64,000 bases of DNA from Thioalkalivibrio sp. XN279 (GTDB taxonomy: Bacteria; Pseudomonadota; Gammaproteobacteria; Steroidobacterales; XN24). Positions 52,035-61,473 of the stretch are shown here, piece after piece. Each line of letters starts with the position of its first letter. The stretch's first letter is position 1. Under the pieces are notes generated by a model. That model saw nothing but the letters and a program-made list of their open reading frames with translations, was not told the DNA's origin and made no database searches. The position numbers and the translations under genes are program-made. Location: NCBI RefSeq assembly GCF_011089885.1, contig NZ_JAANBD010000027.1, forward strand, positions 62,001-126,000. Direction: 5' to 3'.

Positions 52035-52691
52035 CCTCGCGCACGAAGGGCGTGGTCAGCCGCCGGCCCGCAGCCAGCGAGGCCGTGTCCAGGCGGTCGA
52101 GCCAGTCGCACAAAGCGCGCATGTCGCGCGGCAGTCGCTTCATCAGGTAGCGCGCCACGTCCTGCGGCAGCTCCAGGCCGCGATGCGCAGCCCGCCGGCG
52201 CAACGCGGCGACGCGAGCCTCGTCGTCCAGCGGCAGGAGATGGAACACTCCGCCCCAGGCCAGGCGAGAGGCCAGGTCGGGCAACTCGAAAGCGAGCGTG
52301 GCCGGCGCCGCTGCAGCGCTCACCACCAGGCATCCCCGCCGCTCCCACAAGGCGTTGAAGAGGCCGAACAGCGCCAGTTCCCAGTCGCGCCGGCCCAGCA
52401 GGCGATCGACGTCATCAATGCAGACGAGGCCGCGCTCCTCCCATCCCGCCAGGGCGTCGGGGCCGGCCGGCAGCAGCTCGGCCGCGGGCAGGTAAGCTGC
52501 GCCGGGGCGCGCCGCGCAGGCGGCCTGCAGCAAGTGGCTCTTGCCGCACCCTTCCGGCCCCCAAAGCCAGGCCGCGGGCCCGGGCCGGCCGGGATCCGCC
52601 AGCCATGCCACCACCGCGCCGTTCGGTCCCGGCTCGAAGGTGTCGAAAACCGCGAAGTCCCGCAGTCGCACCGGCAGGGGAAGCTGGCGCA

Positions 52692-53240
52692 TCAGCGGCC
52701 CGCAGCGCGCGCCCGCGCACCCCAGCGCACGACGTAATCGACTCCGCTGGTGACCGTGGTCGCCAGCACGCACCAGCCCAGCGCGGCGATGATCGCCGGC
52801 GCCGGGACGCCGAATGCCAGCTTCGCCAGGGTCAGGATCACGTAGCTGAGCTGGAGCATGGAATTGAACTTGCTGATGGCGGTGGGCTCCGCCTCGAAGG
52901 CGCCGATGAGCCAGTGATACAGTCCGGCGCCGGCCACGATCACCAGGTCGCGGGCCACCACTGCCGCCAGCAGCCAGTCCGGCACGTACCCGGCCAGCCA
53001 GAGCGTGACGAAACCGGTCACCAGCAGCAGCTTGTCGGCCGCGGGATCGAGCATGCCGCCAAGGCGGCTCTGCCAATGGAAGCGCTTGGCGAGAAAACCG
53101 TCCACGCCGTCGGTGAGGCCGGCGATGAAGAACAACACCAGCGCCAGCTCGTAGCGGCCGGTGACCACGCCCCATCCCACCGGCAGCGTCAGCAGGATGC
53201 GCAGCACGCACAGCAGGTTCGGGATGTCGCGGGCCCTCAT
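52692..53240 (-). CDS. pgsA: CDP-alcohol phosphatidyltransferase (PgsA-like)
   Basis: Predicted phosphatidylglycerophosphate synthase of 182 residues from the ATG at 53240. The family motif is DGVDGFLAKRFHWQSRLGG followed by MLDPAADK. About five to six membrane helices. The start overlaps the DUF2066 stop by 4 bp. A cardiolipin-synthase-like (two CDP-DAG) activity cannot be excluded from sequence alone. Confidence 0.88.
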   Translation of the reverse strand: MRARDIPNLLCVLRILLTLPVGWGVVTGRYELALVLFFIAGLTDGVDGFLAKRFHWQSRLGGMLDPAADKLLLVTGFVTLWLAGYVPDWLLAAVVARDLVIVAGAGLYHWLIGAFEAEPTAISKFNSMLQLSYVILTLAKLAFGVPAPAIIAALGWCVLATTVTSGVDYVVRWGARARAAGR

Positions 53241-54256
53241 CGGGACACGCGGTAGCGCAGGCCCGGCTCGCCCGGCACAGGGGACTCGCGAGAGAGGACG
53301 CGCCCGAGCCCGATGGCCTCCTCCAGGGCCGCGGAGTCGCCGCGCAGGGTGAGCCTGAACAGCACCTCCTCCCCCTCCACGCGCTCCACCGAACATGACT
53401 CGACTGCCGTGAGACGCTCGAGAAAACGGAGCACGCGGGCGTAGTCTGCCGTGGTCTCGATCCCGCCCACTGCCAGGCGCACGGTGGCGGACTCGCCCGA
53501 GGACACGACGGCGAACCGCGCGGCGAACAAGTCCGCGACACGGTCGACGCTCTCCTCGAGCCCGCCGCTCCAGCGCTGCGACCCGCTCTCGTCCAGCAGC
53601 GTCCAGCGCGCGAACCCGGGATCGCTCGCGTCCACGCGCCCCACCAGCACGGCGTCAGCGCCGTATCTCGCCGACGCCGCCAGGATCGAATCCTCGAACC
53701 CGCCCCACACCTCTGCGAACGAGGCCCGCGCCCGGTCCTCTGCATCCATGAGCGGGAACATCACCGGGATGCCCCGCCGCGCGGCGGCAGCGAGGAGCGT
53801 GTCGCGCAGGCGGGTTTCGACCTCGGATTCGGCGCCGGAAGACAGCACGAAACGCCGCCCGCCGCCTGCGTCGACCGCCACCCACAGCAGGGTGGCGGGC
53901 CGGTCCTGACCCCATACCGGCAGCCCGGCTTCGCCAAGCGCGCGCTCCAGCGCCGCACCATCGAATGCCACCCACAGCTTGCCGGGGGCCGGCTGACGGA
54001 ACTGCTGCGCATAGCTTGCCGCGTTGTCCAGCACGGCGCGGGCCTCGGCCCGGCCGGCGATGTCGCGACGCCCCGTGACGCGCACCAGGACCTGGCCGAG
54101 CGCAGCGGCGAAGGCCTCGCTGCGGTCATCCTCGAAGACGCCCTCGGCGTCGTACAGGCCGTCCACGCGATCGGCCGGCAGGGGACCGGCGGCCAGCAGC
54201 AGGGCTGCGCCCGCGAGCGCAGGCGCGTGAGAAAGAAAACGGATGAAGCGGCGCAC
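53237..54256 (-). CDS. DUF2066 exported protein
   Basis: A 339-residue protein from a GTG at 54256. The signal-peptide-like start (FLSHAPALAGAALLLAAGPLP) is followed by the DUF2066 domain: VDGLYDAEGVFEDDRSEAF, LVRVTGRRDIAG and LWVAFDGAALERAL. The second half is a weaker repeat-like region with WRW-type strands. Function unknown; the family is regularly placed between purM and pgsA/hda. It diverges from purM with 86 bp between starts. Confidence 0.9.
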   Translation of the reverse strand: MRRFIRFLSHAPALAGAALLLAAGPLPADRVDGLYDAEGVFEDDRSEAFAAALGQVLVRVTGRRDIAGRAEARAVLDNAASYAQQFRQPAPGKLWVAFDGAALERALGEAGLPVWGQDRPATLLWVAVDAGGGRRFVLSSGAESEVETRLRDTLLAAAARRGIPVMFPLMDAEDRARASFAEVWGGFEDSILAASARYGADAVLVGRVDASDPGFARWTLLDESGSQRWSGGLEESVDRVADLFAARFAVVSSGESATVRLAVGGIETTADYARVLRFLERLTAVESCSVERVEGEEVLFRLTLRGDSAALEEAIGLGRVLSRESPVPGEPGLRYRVSR

Positions 54257-54342
54257 TTTCGGAGTATCCTGCCTCGCGTCGAAGCGTCGGATAAAATAAC
54301 ACGCCACCGCCCCGGCCGGGGCCGCAACTGGATGTCATTCCC

Positions 54343-55371
54343 ATGAGCGATCACACTCCGCTGACGTACAAGGACGCCGGCGTCGACATAGACGCGGGCA
54401 ACGCCCTGGTCGAGCGCATCAAGCCCGCCGTGCGGGCCACCCATCGGCCCGGCGTGCTGTCCGGGATCGGCGGCTTCGGCGGGCTGTTCGAGGTTCCGGC
54501 CGGTTACCAGCGCCCGGTACTGGTGGCGGGCACGGACGGCGTGGGCACGAAACTGAAACTGGCCATCGAGACCGGCAGGCACGACACGGTCGGCATCGAC
54601 CTCGTGGCGATGTGCGTAAACGACGTCATCGTGCAGGGTGCGGAACCGCTGTTCTTCCTCGATTACTACGCCACCGGGCGCCTCGACGTCGACGTCGCCG
54701 CCAGCGTGATCGCGGGCATCGCCGCGGGCTGCCGCCAGGCGGGCGCGGCGTTGCTCGGCGGCGAGACGGCGGAGCTGCCCGGGTTCTACGAGGGCGGCGA
54801 ATACGACCTGGCCGGCTTCTGCGTCGGCGTGGTGGAGCATGACCGCATCATCGACGGTGCCCGCGTCGCCCCCGGCGACGCCGTCGTCGGCATCGCCTCC
54901 TCCGGGCTGCACTCGAACGGCTACTCGCTCGCCCGCAAGGTCCTGGCGCGCAGCGGTGCAGGCCCGGACACCCTCCTCGAGGGCCGTTCCCTGTTCGATC
55001 AACTGCTGGCGCCGACGCGTATTTACGTCAAGCCGCTGCTGGCCCTGCTGGGCGAGGTGGAGGTGCATGCCATGGCGCACATCACCGGCGGCGGCCTGCC
55101 GGAGAACCTGCCGCGGGTGCTGCCCGAGAACACCACCGCCACGATCGACACACGCAGCTGGCGACGTCCGGCGGTGTTCGACTGGCTGCAGGCCGAGGGC
55201 GGGATCGCCGACGCCGAGCTTTACCGCACCTTCAACTGCGGTCTCGGCATGGCCGTGGTGCTGCCGGCCGCACAGGCGCAGCGCGCCATCGAAGTGCTGG
55301 CGGCGCACGGCGAGCAGGCCTGGCTCGCAGGGCGGATCGAGGCCGGTGAGCGCAAGGTGGTGCTGGCCTGA
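54343..55371 (+). CDS. purM: Phosphoribosylformylglycinamidine cyclo-ligase
   Basis: AIR synthetase of purine synthesis. It has 342 residues. [56 protein letters not shown] and [13 protein letters not shown] are standard. A TAAAAT -10-like box (54292-54297) precedes it. It is coupled to purN (TGATG). Confidence 0.98.
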   Translation: MSDHTPLTYKDAGVDIDAGNALVERIKPAVRATHRPGVLSGIGGFGGLFEVPAGYQRPVLVAGTDGVGTKLKLAIETGRHDTVGIDLVAMCVNDVIVQGAEPLFFLDYYATGRLDVDVAASVIAGIAAGCRQAGAALLGGETAELPGFYEGGEYDLAGFCVGVVEHDRIIDGARVAPGDAVVGIASSGLHSNGYSLARKVLARSGAGPDTLLEGRSLFDQLLAPTRIYVKPLLALLGEVEVHAMAHITGGGLPENLPRVLPENTTATIDTRSWRRPAVFDWLQAEGGIADAELYRTFNCGLGMAVVLPAAQAQRAIEVLAAHGEQAWLAGRIEAGERKVVLA

Positions 55372-56015
55372 TGCCACGCCCCGCGCTGCCCGTCGCCGTG
55401 CTCGTTTCCGGCTACGGCAGCAACCTGCAGGCCCTGCTCGACGCCCGCGCCGCGGGACGCCTGCCGGTGGACTTCCGGCTCGTGGCCTCGGATCGGCCAG
55501 AGGCCCAGGGCTTGGCACGCGCGCGCCGCGCGGGCGTACGGGCCGAGGCGGTGGCGCCCGGCGCCAGCGCCGATCGCGCCGCCTGGAATGAAGCACTGGG
55601 CGCGCTGCTGGCGGATTCCGGTGCGGAACTCGTCGTGCTCGCGGGCTTCATGCGCGTGCTGGCGCCAGAACTGGTGCGGGCCTGGGAAGGGCGCATGCTC
55701 AACATCCATCCTTCGCTGCTGCCGCGGCACCGCGGCCTGCACACCCACCGCCGCGCCCTGGAGGCCGGTGACCGCATGCACGGCACCAGCATCCATTTCG
55801 TCACGGAAGAGCTCGACGGCGGCCCGGTGGTCCTGCAGGCGCGCCTGCCGGTACTGCCGGGTGACGACCCGGAGGGCCTGGCCCGGCGCGTGCAGGCCCG
55901 GGAGCACGATGTTTACCCGCGCGTGGTGCGCTGGGCGGCGGAGGGCTGGCTGCAGTGGCGCGCAGGCCGGCCCTGGCTGTACGACCGCCCGCTGCACCGG
56001 CCGGTGGTGGTCTGA
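55371..56015 (+). CDS. purN: Phosphoribosylglycinamide formyltransferase
   Basis: Formylates GAR using N10-formyl-THF. It has 214 residues. VAVLVSGYGSNLQALLD, VVLAGFMRVLAPELV, NIHPSLLPRHRGLHTHRRAL and HGTSIHFVTEELDGGPVVLQ include the catalytic Asn, His and Asp. The ATG shares its A with the purM stop. It converges on dcd. Confidence 0.97.
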   Translation: MPRPALPVAVLVSGYGSNLQALLDARAAGRLPVDFRLVASDRPEAQGLARARRAGVRAEAVAPGASADRAAWNEALGALLADSGAELVVLAGFMRVLAPELVRAWEGRMLNIHPSLLPRHRGLHTHRRALEAGDRMHGTSIHFVTEELDGGPVVLQARLPVLPGDDPEGLARRVQAREHDVYPRVVRWAAEGWLQWRAGRPWLYDRPLHRPVVV

Positions 56016-56027
56016 GCGCGGGGCGCC

Positions 56028-56594
56028 TCAGGCCTTGGGCAGGGTGACCCCGCGCTGGCCCTGGTACTTGCCGCCGCGGTCCGCGTAGGACGTCTCGCAC
56101 ACCTCGTCCGACTCCAGGAACAGCATCTGCGCCACGCCCTCGTTGGCATAGATCTTGGCCGGCAGCGGCGTGGTGTTGGAGAACTCCAGCGTGACGTGCC
56201 CTTCCCACTCCGGCTCCAGCGGCGTCACGTTGACGATGATGCCGCAGCGCGCGTACGTGCTCTTTCCCAGGCAGATGGTCAGGACGCTGCGCGGGATGCG
56301 GAAGTACTCCACCGTGCGCGCCAGGGCGAAGGAATTGGGCGGGATGATGCACACGTCGGCGCTGACGTCGACGAAGCTGGAGGCGTCGAACGCCTTCGGG
56401 TCGACCACCGCCGAGTTGATGTTGGTGAAAATCTTGAAATCCGGCGCGCAGCGCACGTCATAGCCGTAGCTGGAGGTGCCGAAGCTGACGACCTTGCGGC
56501 CGTCCACCGCCCGCACCTGGCCCGGCTCGAAAGGCTCGATCATGCCGTGCGACTCCGCCATGCGGCGGATCCAGCGGTCGGACTTGATGCTCAT
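56028..56594 (-). CDS. dcd: dCTP deaminase
   Basis: Converts dCTP to dUTP for thymidylate synthesis. It has 188 residues. [59 protein letters not shown] and [12 protein letters not shown], with the catalytic Glu in LEFSN, are present. The ATG shares one base with the apbC stop (TGATG at 56594), so it is translated with it. Confidence 0.97.
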   Translation of the reverse strand: MSIKSDRWIRRMAESHGMIEPFEPGQVRAVDGRKVVSFGTSSYGYDVRCAPDFKIFTNINSAVVDPKAFDASSFVDVSADVCIIPPNSFALARTVEYFRIPRSVLTICLGKSTYARCGIIVNVTPLEPEWEGHVTLEFSNTTPLPAKIYANEGVAQMLFLESDEVCETSYADRGGKYQGQRGVTLPKA

Positions 56595-57694
56595 CAGTCG
56601 TCCTCGAAGCTGATGGTGGGGAACTTGGCGCCGGGAAGCGCGCCGCCCGCCGCCAGCCGGGCGCACATGCGCCGCGCGATGTCGAGATAGGCGCGCGCCG
56701 CGGGGCCTTCGGGGTCCGCCACCACCGAGGGCTGGCCCGCGTCGGCCTCCTCGCGGATGTGGATGTCCAGCGGCAGGTTGCCCAGCAGCGGCACGCCGTA
56801 CTGCTCCGCCATGCGCTCGCCGCCGCCGGTGCCGAAGATCGGCTCCTGGTGGCCGCAGTTTGAGCACACGTGCAGGCTCATGTTCTCCACGATGCCGAGC
56901 ACCGGCACCTTCACCTTCTCGTACATGCGCAGCCCCTTGCGCGCATCGAGCAGGGCGATGTCCTGCGGTGTCGTGACGATGACCGCGCCGCTGACCGGCA
57001 CGCGCTGCGACAGCGTCAGCTGGATGTCGCCGGTGCCCGGCGGCATGTCCACCATGAGGTAGTCGATGTCGCCCCAGTCGGTGTCGCCGAGCAGCTGCTG
57101 CAGGGCCTGGGTCACCATCGGCCCGCGCCAGATCATCGGCTGGTCCTCGTCGATGAGGAAGCCGATCGACATGCACTTCACGCCGAAGGCATCGAGCGGG
57201 CGGATCCGCTTGCCGTCCTCGCTGGTGGGGCGCCGGCCGGACAGCCCCAGCATGCGGGGCTGGCTCGGGCCGTAGATGTCCGCGTCGAGGATGCCGACCT
57301 TGGCGCCTTCCGCCGCCAGGGCCAGCGCCAGGTTCACCGTGGTGGTGGACTTGCCCACCCCGCCCTTGCCGGAGGACACGGCGATGATGTTGCGGATCCC
57401 GGGCAGGGGCGACAGGCCCGGCTGCACGGACCGCGTCTCCACGCCCCACTCGGCCTCGACCTTCACCCGCGACACCCCGGGCAAGCCGCCCATCAGCGCG
57501 CCGAACTCCTGTTCCAGCTCCCGGGCGTAGCGATCCGCGGGAAAGCCGAGGCGCAGGCGCACGCGCAGCTCGCCGTCCGCCAGGCTGAGGTCGGTCACGG
57601 CGCCGGCCGAGACCAGGTCCTGCTCGATAACCGGATCAACGCGCTCCGCCAGCAGCGCGCGCGCGCGTTCGATGGTTTCCTGGGTCATTTGCAT
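56594..57694 (-). CDS. apbC: Mrp/ApbC iron-sulfur carrier ATPase
   Basis: P-loop ATPase that carries [4Fe-4S] clusters to apo-proteins. It has 366 residues from the ATG at 57694. The N-terminal DUF59-like domain (residues 1-95) is followed by the deviant Walker [33 protein letters not shown] and [13 protein letters not shown]. The cluster-binding CxxC is in [14 protein letters not shown]. Coupled to dcd. Confidence 0.96.
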   Translation of the reverse strand: MQMTQETIERARALLAERVDPVIEQDLVSAGAVTDLSLADGELRVRLRLGFPADRYARELEQEFGALMGGLPGVSRVKVEAEWGVETRSVQPGLSPLPGIRNIIAVSSGKGGVGKSTTTVNLALALAAEGAKVGILDADIYGPSQPRMLGLSGRRPTSEDGKRIRPLDAFGVKCMSIGFLIDEDQPMIWRGPMVTQALQQLLGDTDWGDIDYLMVDMPPGTGDIQLTLSQRVPVSGAVIVTTPQDIALLDARKGLRMYEKVKVPVLGIVENMSLHVCSNCGHQEPIFGTGGGERMAEQYGVPLLGNLPLDIHIREEADAGQPSVVADPEGPAARAYLDIARRMCARLAAGGALPGAKFPTISFEDD

Positions 57695-57984
57695 CCCCGC
57701 AGATTGCCTGCTTGCCGTTGAGAGGCGCGCATTGTAGCCGACAGCGCGGGAGCGGGCAGCATGGCTTGGACGGTTGCCGGTCCCCGGTGTACTGTACGGG
57801 GTTCGCAGCCCCCCGGGCATGCCGTGGAGCCGAGGCTCCGCGCGGCGGTCCCGGGGACTTAGAATGCCGCTGGTGGAAGCCGGAAAGACTGCTTGATCGA
57901 CCTCAGGCCCAAAGCACAGACCCTGCCTGCGCAGCTCGACCGCGCCCCCGGCGCGCCGGTGCCGGCCGCCGCGAGGGGCGCCTC
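57695..57984. other. Divergent intergenic region between apbC and the HEAT kinase
   Basis: A 290-bp region with no convincing gene. It holds a GGAGCC-GA-GGCTCC inverted repeat near 57827-57840 and a TAGAAT -10-like box at 57860-57865 facing the kinase. Just after it is a ten-codon ORF starting ATG at 57864. A 31-codon TTG-started frame ends in the kinase GTG (TCGTGA); I could not support it as a real gene. Promoters for both apbC and the kinase should lie here. Confidence 0.5.
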
Positions 57985-60378
57985 GTGAACCCGTTCGGCG
58001 GCCTGTTCGCCGAGCGCCTGCTGGCGCGCATACGCACACCGCAAGACCTCGACAGCCAGTCGGGACGCAAGGCGGTCGCCCGGTTGCGCAAGATCGGCGC
58101 GCCGGCACTGCGCAAGACCGTCGCAGAGCTGGAAACGGCGGATGCGACCCGGGCCCAGGCCCTGTCACGCGTGCTCGGCATCCTGGTCTCTGCCAAGACC
58201 CTGCCTGATGCCGTCGAGCTGATGGTGTCGAGCAACGCCAAGGCCTTGCAGGGCCTGGTGTGGGCGCTCAGCAACAGTCGCGATTACAACCCGAACAAGC
58301 TGCTGGAACACCTGACGGACGAGAACGCGCCGCGCCCGGCCTTGCTGGAGATCCTGGGCGCGCAACAGGACCGGCTCGAGGTGCGGGCCCTGCTCAACCG
58401 GGCCTACCAGGCCGAGGCCACGGAAAAGGCCGCCCTGTTCAAGCTGGTTGCCGGGGCCGCCGACGAGAGCGTGGTGCCGGAGCTCATGAGCCGCCTCACC
58501 GGCAAGGACGTGGGCGCCAAGGCGCACATCATCGAGATCCTGTCCCGCTTCGACCGGCTCGACGTCCAGGACGCCCTCGAGCGCGAGCTGCAGAGCGACA
58601 ACAAGCTCATCCGCCAGGCCGCGCTCACGGCGCTGGAGAAAATGAGCGGCGAGCCGAATATCGGCCTGCTGTGCGCGCTGCTGCGCGACCCCGACCTCGG
58701 GGTGCAGAACCGCGCCGTCGAGCTGATCATCGCCAAGCGCCACCCGAAGACGCTCAAGCATCTCGTGGAAGTGCTCAAGGATGAGTCCGATTTCGCGCGC
58801 CGCGCGGCGGTGGAGGTCCTCAACGAGATCGGTGACCAGGATTCCATCAAGGACCTGCTGAGCGCGCTCGGCGACGATGACTGGTGGGTGCGTGCGCGCG
58901 CCACCGACGCCCTCGCCCGCATCGGCGGCCCACGCGTCATCGACGCCGTGCTGCGCCTGATCAACGACAAGGACGAGTCCGTGCGGCGCGCCGCCGTGGA
59001 GATCCTCAACACCACGAAAGACGAGCGCGCCGTGCAGCACCTCATCGCGGCGACGCGGGACGAGGACTGGTGGGTGCGTGAGCGGGCCGCCGATGCGCTC
59101 GGGGCGATCGGCGACGAGCGTGCCATCCCCGCGCTGGTGGAGATGCTGGGCGCGGAGCCCCGCTCCATGCCCGCGGCGATCCGGGCGCTCGCCAGGGTCG
59201 CCGGCGCGGCCGCCGTGCCGCACCTGAAGCCGTTGCTCGACCACAAGGACAAGGAAGTGCGCATCGAGGCCATGAAGGCGCTGGCCGAGGCCGCCGATCC
59301 CGCCGAGGCCGACACGGTCATAGCGCGCCTGGCGCGCGAGAGCGGCTCGCGCGACCCGAGCGTGAGTGAGGCGGCCGCCTCCGCGGTGCAGCGCCTGCAC
59401 GAGCGCACCGGCACCTCCACGGGCACCCTGTCCGGCGCTCCGGGCGCCGGGGGCGGCGGCGAGGGCGCGCTGGGCGAAGGCAAGGACTGGCGCGAACTGC
59501 TCAAGGCGGCGGCACAGTACGGCCAGACGCTGGACATCACCAAGCTCGAGGCCGGCGATCTCATCGACGGCCGCTACAAGTTCCTCAAGCAGATCGGCAA
59601 GGGCGCCTTCGGCACCGTGCTCCTGGTGGAGGACCAGGTGGTGGAAGAAGAGCTGGTGCTGAAGTTCCTCAACCCGGGCGTGGCCCAGGACGAGGAGATG
59701 ATGAAGCGCTTCATCCACGAGTTGCGTTACTCGCGCAAGATCACCCATCGCAACGTGATCCGCATTTACGACTTCCTCGCGCTGGGCGGTTTGTACGCCA
59801 TCTCGATGGAGTACTTCGATTCGCACGCCCTGGCGGAGGAACTCAAGGAGGAGAAGCCGCTGCCTCTCGACACGGCGCTGCGCTACGGCACGGACATTGC
59901 CACCGGCATGTTCGTGGCGCACCAGGCGGGCGTGGTCCATCGCGATCTCAAGCCGGCCAACGTGCTCATCGACGACAGCGGCCTGCTGAAGATCGTGGAC
60001 TTCGGCGTCGCCGCGGCACGCGCCACCGGCGACACGCAGCTCACCCGCACGGGCTATGTGATAGGCTCGCCGAAGTACATGGCCCCGGAGCAGATCCTGG
60101 GCAAGAAGGTCGACGAGAAGGCGGATATCTACAGTCTCGGCGTCATCCTCTACGAGATGCTTACCGGCTTTGCGCCCTACACCCGTGGAGACCACATGTC
60201 GGTGATGTACCAGCACGTTCAGGGCAAGGCCAAGCAGGCCCGCGAGCTGAACCCGAACATCCCCGGGGAACTCTCGGACATCATCGCCCGCTGCATGGCC
60301 GTGGACAAATCCAAGCGCCTCGGCAGCATGGACGAAGTGCGCACCGCGCTCGCGCCCTTCTTCGGCATGGAGAGCTAG
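57985..60378 (+). CDS. HEAT-repeat Ser/Thr protein kinase upstream of pilT
   Basis: A 797-residue soluble protein. The GTG at 57985 has GAGGGG upstream and starts (M)NPFGGLFAERLLARIRT. Residues about 30-480 are helical HEAT-type repeats; two units carry near-identical DDWWVRARA and DEDWWVRERA blocks 62 residues apart. A Gly/Ser/Thr-rich linker follows (about 475-500). The C-terminal Hanks-type kinase (about 528-790) has GKGAFG, the ATP Lys in LVLKFLN, HRDLKPANVL (catalytic Asp near 654), DFGVAA (near 672) and APEQ. It lacks a membrane anchor. It ends 3 bp before the apparent pilT start, so it is in an operon with two PilT-type ATPases and may phosphorylate the pilus machinery; that role is inferred. 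Confidence 0.92.
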   Translation: MNPFGGLFAERLLARIRTPQDLDSQSGRKAVARLRKIGAPALRKTVAELETADATRAQALSRVLGILVSAKTLPDAVELMVSSNAKALQGLVWALSNSRDYNPNKLLEHLTDENAPRPALLEILGAQQDRLEVRALLNRAYQAEATEKAALFKLVAGAADESVVPELMSRLTGKDVGAKAHIIEILSRFDRLDVQDALERELQSDNKLIRQAALTALEKMSGEPNIGLLCALLRDPDLGVQNRAVELIIAKRHPKTLKHLVEVLKDESDFARRAAVEVLNEIGDQDSIKDLLSALGDDDWWVRARATDALARIGGPRVIDAVLRLINDKDESVRRAAVEILNTTKDERAVQHLIAATRDEDWWVRERAADALGAIGDERAIPALVEMLGAEPRSMPAAIRALARVAGAAAVPHLKPLLDHKDKEVRIEAMKALAEAADPAEADTVIARLARESGSRDPSVSEAAASAVQRLHERTGTSTGTLSGAPGAGGGGEGALGEGKDWRELLKAAAQYGQTLDITKLEAGDLIDGRYKFLKQIGKGAFGTVLLVEDQVVEEELVLKFLNPGVAQDEEMMKRFIHELRYSRKITHRNVIRIYDFLALGGLYAISMEYFDSHALAEELKEEKPLPLDTALRYGTDIATGMFVAHQAGVVHRDLKPANVLIDDSGLLKIVDFGVAAARATGDTQLTRTGYVIGSPKYMAPEQILGKKVDEKADIYSLGVILYEMLTGFAPYTRGDHMSVMYQHVQGKAKQARELNPNIPGELSDIIARCMAVDKSKRLGSMDEVRTALAPFFGMES

Positions 60379-60381
60379 GCC

Positions 60382-61473
60382 CTGGCGAGAATCGACGCCT
60401 TCCTGCAGCTGGCCATGGCGCAGGGCTGCTCCGACATCCACCTGGCGGTGGGCGTGCCGCCGATGCTGCGCCTGCGCGGTGACCTGCTGCCGATCAAGTT
60501 CCGCGACCTGTCGGCGTCGGAGCTGGAAAGCTACGTCACGGAGATCCTTACCCCGGCGCAGAAAGACGTCTTCCGCCAGGGGCACGACCTCGACTTCTCC
60601 TACGTCAGCGGCGAGGGCGGACGCTTCCGCGTCAACCTGTTTCGCAAGGACTCCGGGCCCGGGGCCGTGTTCCGCTACATCCCCGCCGAAGTGCCCACGC
60701 TCGAGTCCCTCGGCCTGCCGCCCATCATCCGCAAGCTGTGCGACTACCACCAGGGCATGGTGCTGGTCACCGGGGCCACGGGCACAGGCAAGTCCACCAC
60801 GCTGGCGGCGATGATCGATTTCCTCAACTCGACCCGCAAGATGAACATCATCAGCCTCGAGGACCCGATCGAGTTCGTGCACAAGTGCAAGAGCTCCCAG
60901 GTCATCCAGCGCGAGCTGAACACCCACATGCGGAGTTTTGCGGACGGCGTGCGTGCGTCGCTGCGCGAGGATCCCGACGTCATCCTGGTGGGCGAGATGC
61001 GTGACGCCGAGACCATCAGCATGGCGATGACGGCGGCGGAGACCGGGCACCTGGTGCTCGGCACGCTGCACACCACCGGCGCGGTCAAGACCATCGACCG
61101 CATCATCGACGCGCTGCCGGCGAACCAGCGCGAACAGACCAAGAGCTTCCTGTCCCAGAGCCTGGTGGCGGTGATCACCCAGGTCCTGGTGAAGACCGCC
61201 GACGGCCGCAACCGCAAGGCCATCCACGAGATCATGATCCGCAACAAGGCCATCGCCCGGCTGATCATGAGCGACCAGACACACCTCATCCCTTCGCAGC
61301 TGCAGACCGGCAAGGAGCTGGGCATGCAGCTAATGGACCAGGCGCTGCTGGAAGCCATCCAGCGCCGCGAAATCGATCCCGACGACGCCTACCGCTTCAC
61401 CACCGACAAGAAGCAGTTCGCGCGCTTCGTCACCGACACCGGCATCCTGCCGAAGCTGGACCTGGCCGAATGA
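60382..61473 (+). CDS. pilT: PilT-family pilus retraction ATPase
   Basis: AAA+ motor that depolymerises type IV pili. Two starts are possible. The CTG at 60382 has GGAG at good spacing and restores the family N-terminal helix (ARIDAFLQLAMAQGCSDIHL), giving 363 residues; the first ATG, at 60415, has no ribosome binding site and would cut into that helix. Walker A GATGTGKSTTL, Asp box SLEDPIEF, Walker B DVILVGEMRD and His box GHLVLGTLHTTGA are intact. The retraction motif AIRNLIRE of PilT is AIARLIMSD here. It overlaps the next gene by 4 bp. Confidence 0.93.
   Translation: MARIDAFLQLAMAQGCSDIHLAVGVPPMLRLRGDLLPIKFRDLSASELESYVTEILTPAQKDVFRQGHDLDFSYVSGEGGRFRVNLFRKDSGPGAVFRYIPAEVPTLESLGLPPIIRKLCDYHQGMVLVTGATGTGKSTTLAAMIDFLNSTRKMNIISLEDPIEFVHKCKSSQVIQRELNTHMRSFADGVRASLREDPDVILVGEMRDAETISMAMTAAETGHLVLGTLHTTGAVKTIDRIIDALPANQREQTKSFLSQSLVAVITQVLVKTADGRNRKAIHEIMIRNKAIARLIMSDQTHLIPSQLQTGKELGMQLMDQALLEAIQRREIDPDDAYRFTTDKKQFARFVTDTGILPKLDLAE

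Noticed and set aside
57864-57987. Small frames upstream of the HEAT kinase, including one ending in the kinase start
   Set aside because: The longer one has only a TTG start, is Ala/Pro rich and has no recognisable feature; a leader peptide is possible but unsupported.
58165-61284. Very long minus-strand open frame (~1040 codons) opposite the HEAT kinase and pilT
   Set aside because: Same reason: antisense to genes with intact motifs; the composition (Val/Leu/His/Gln rich, no pattern) is that of a mirrored GC-rich codon bias.
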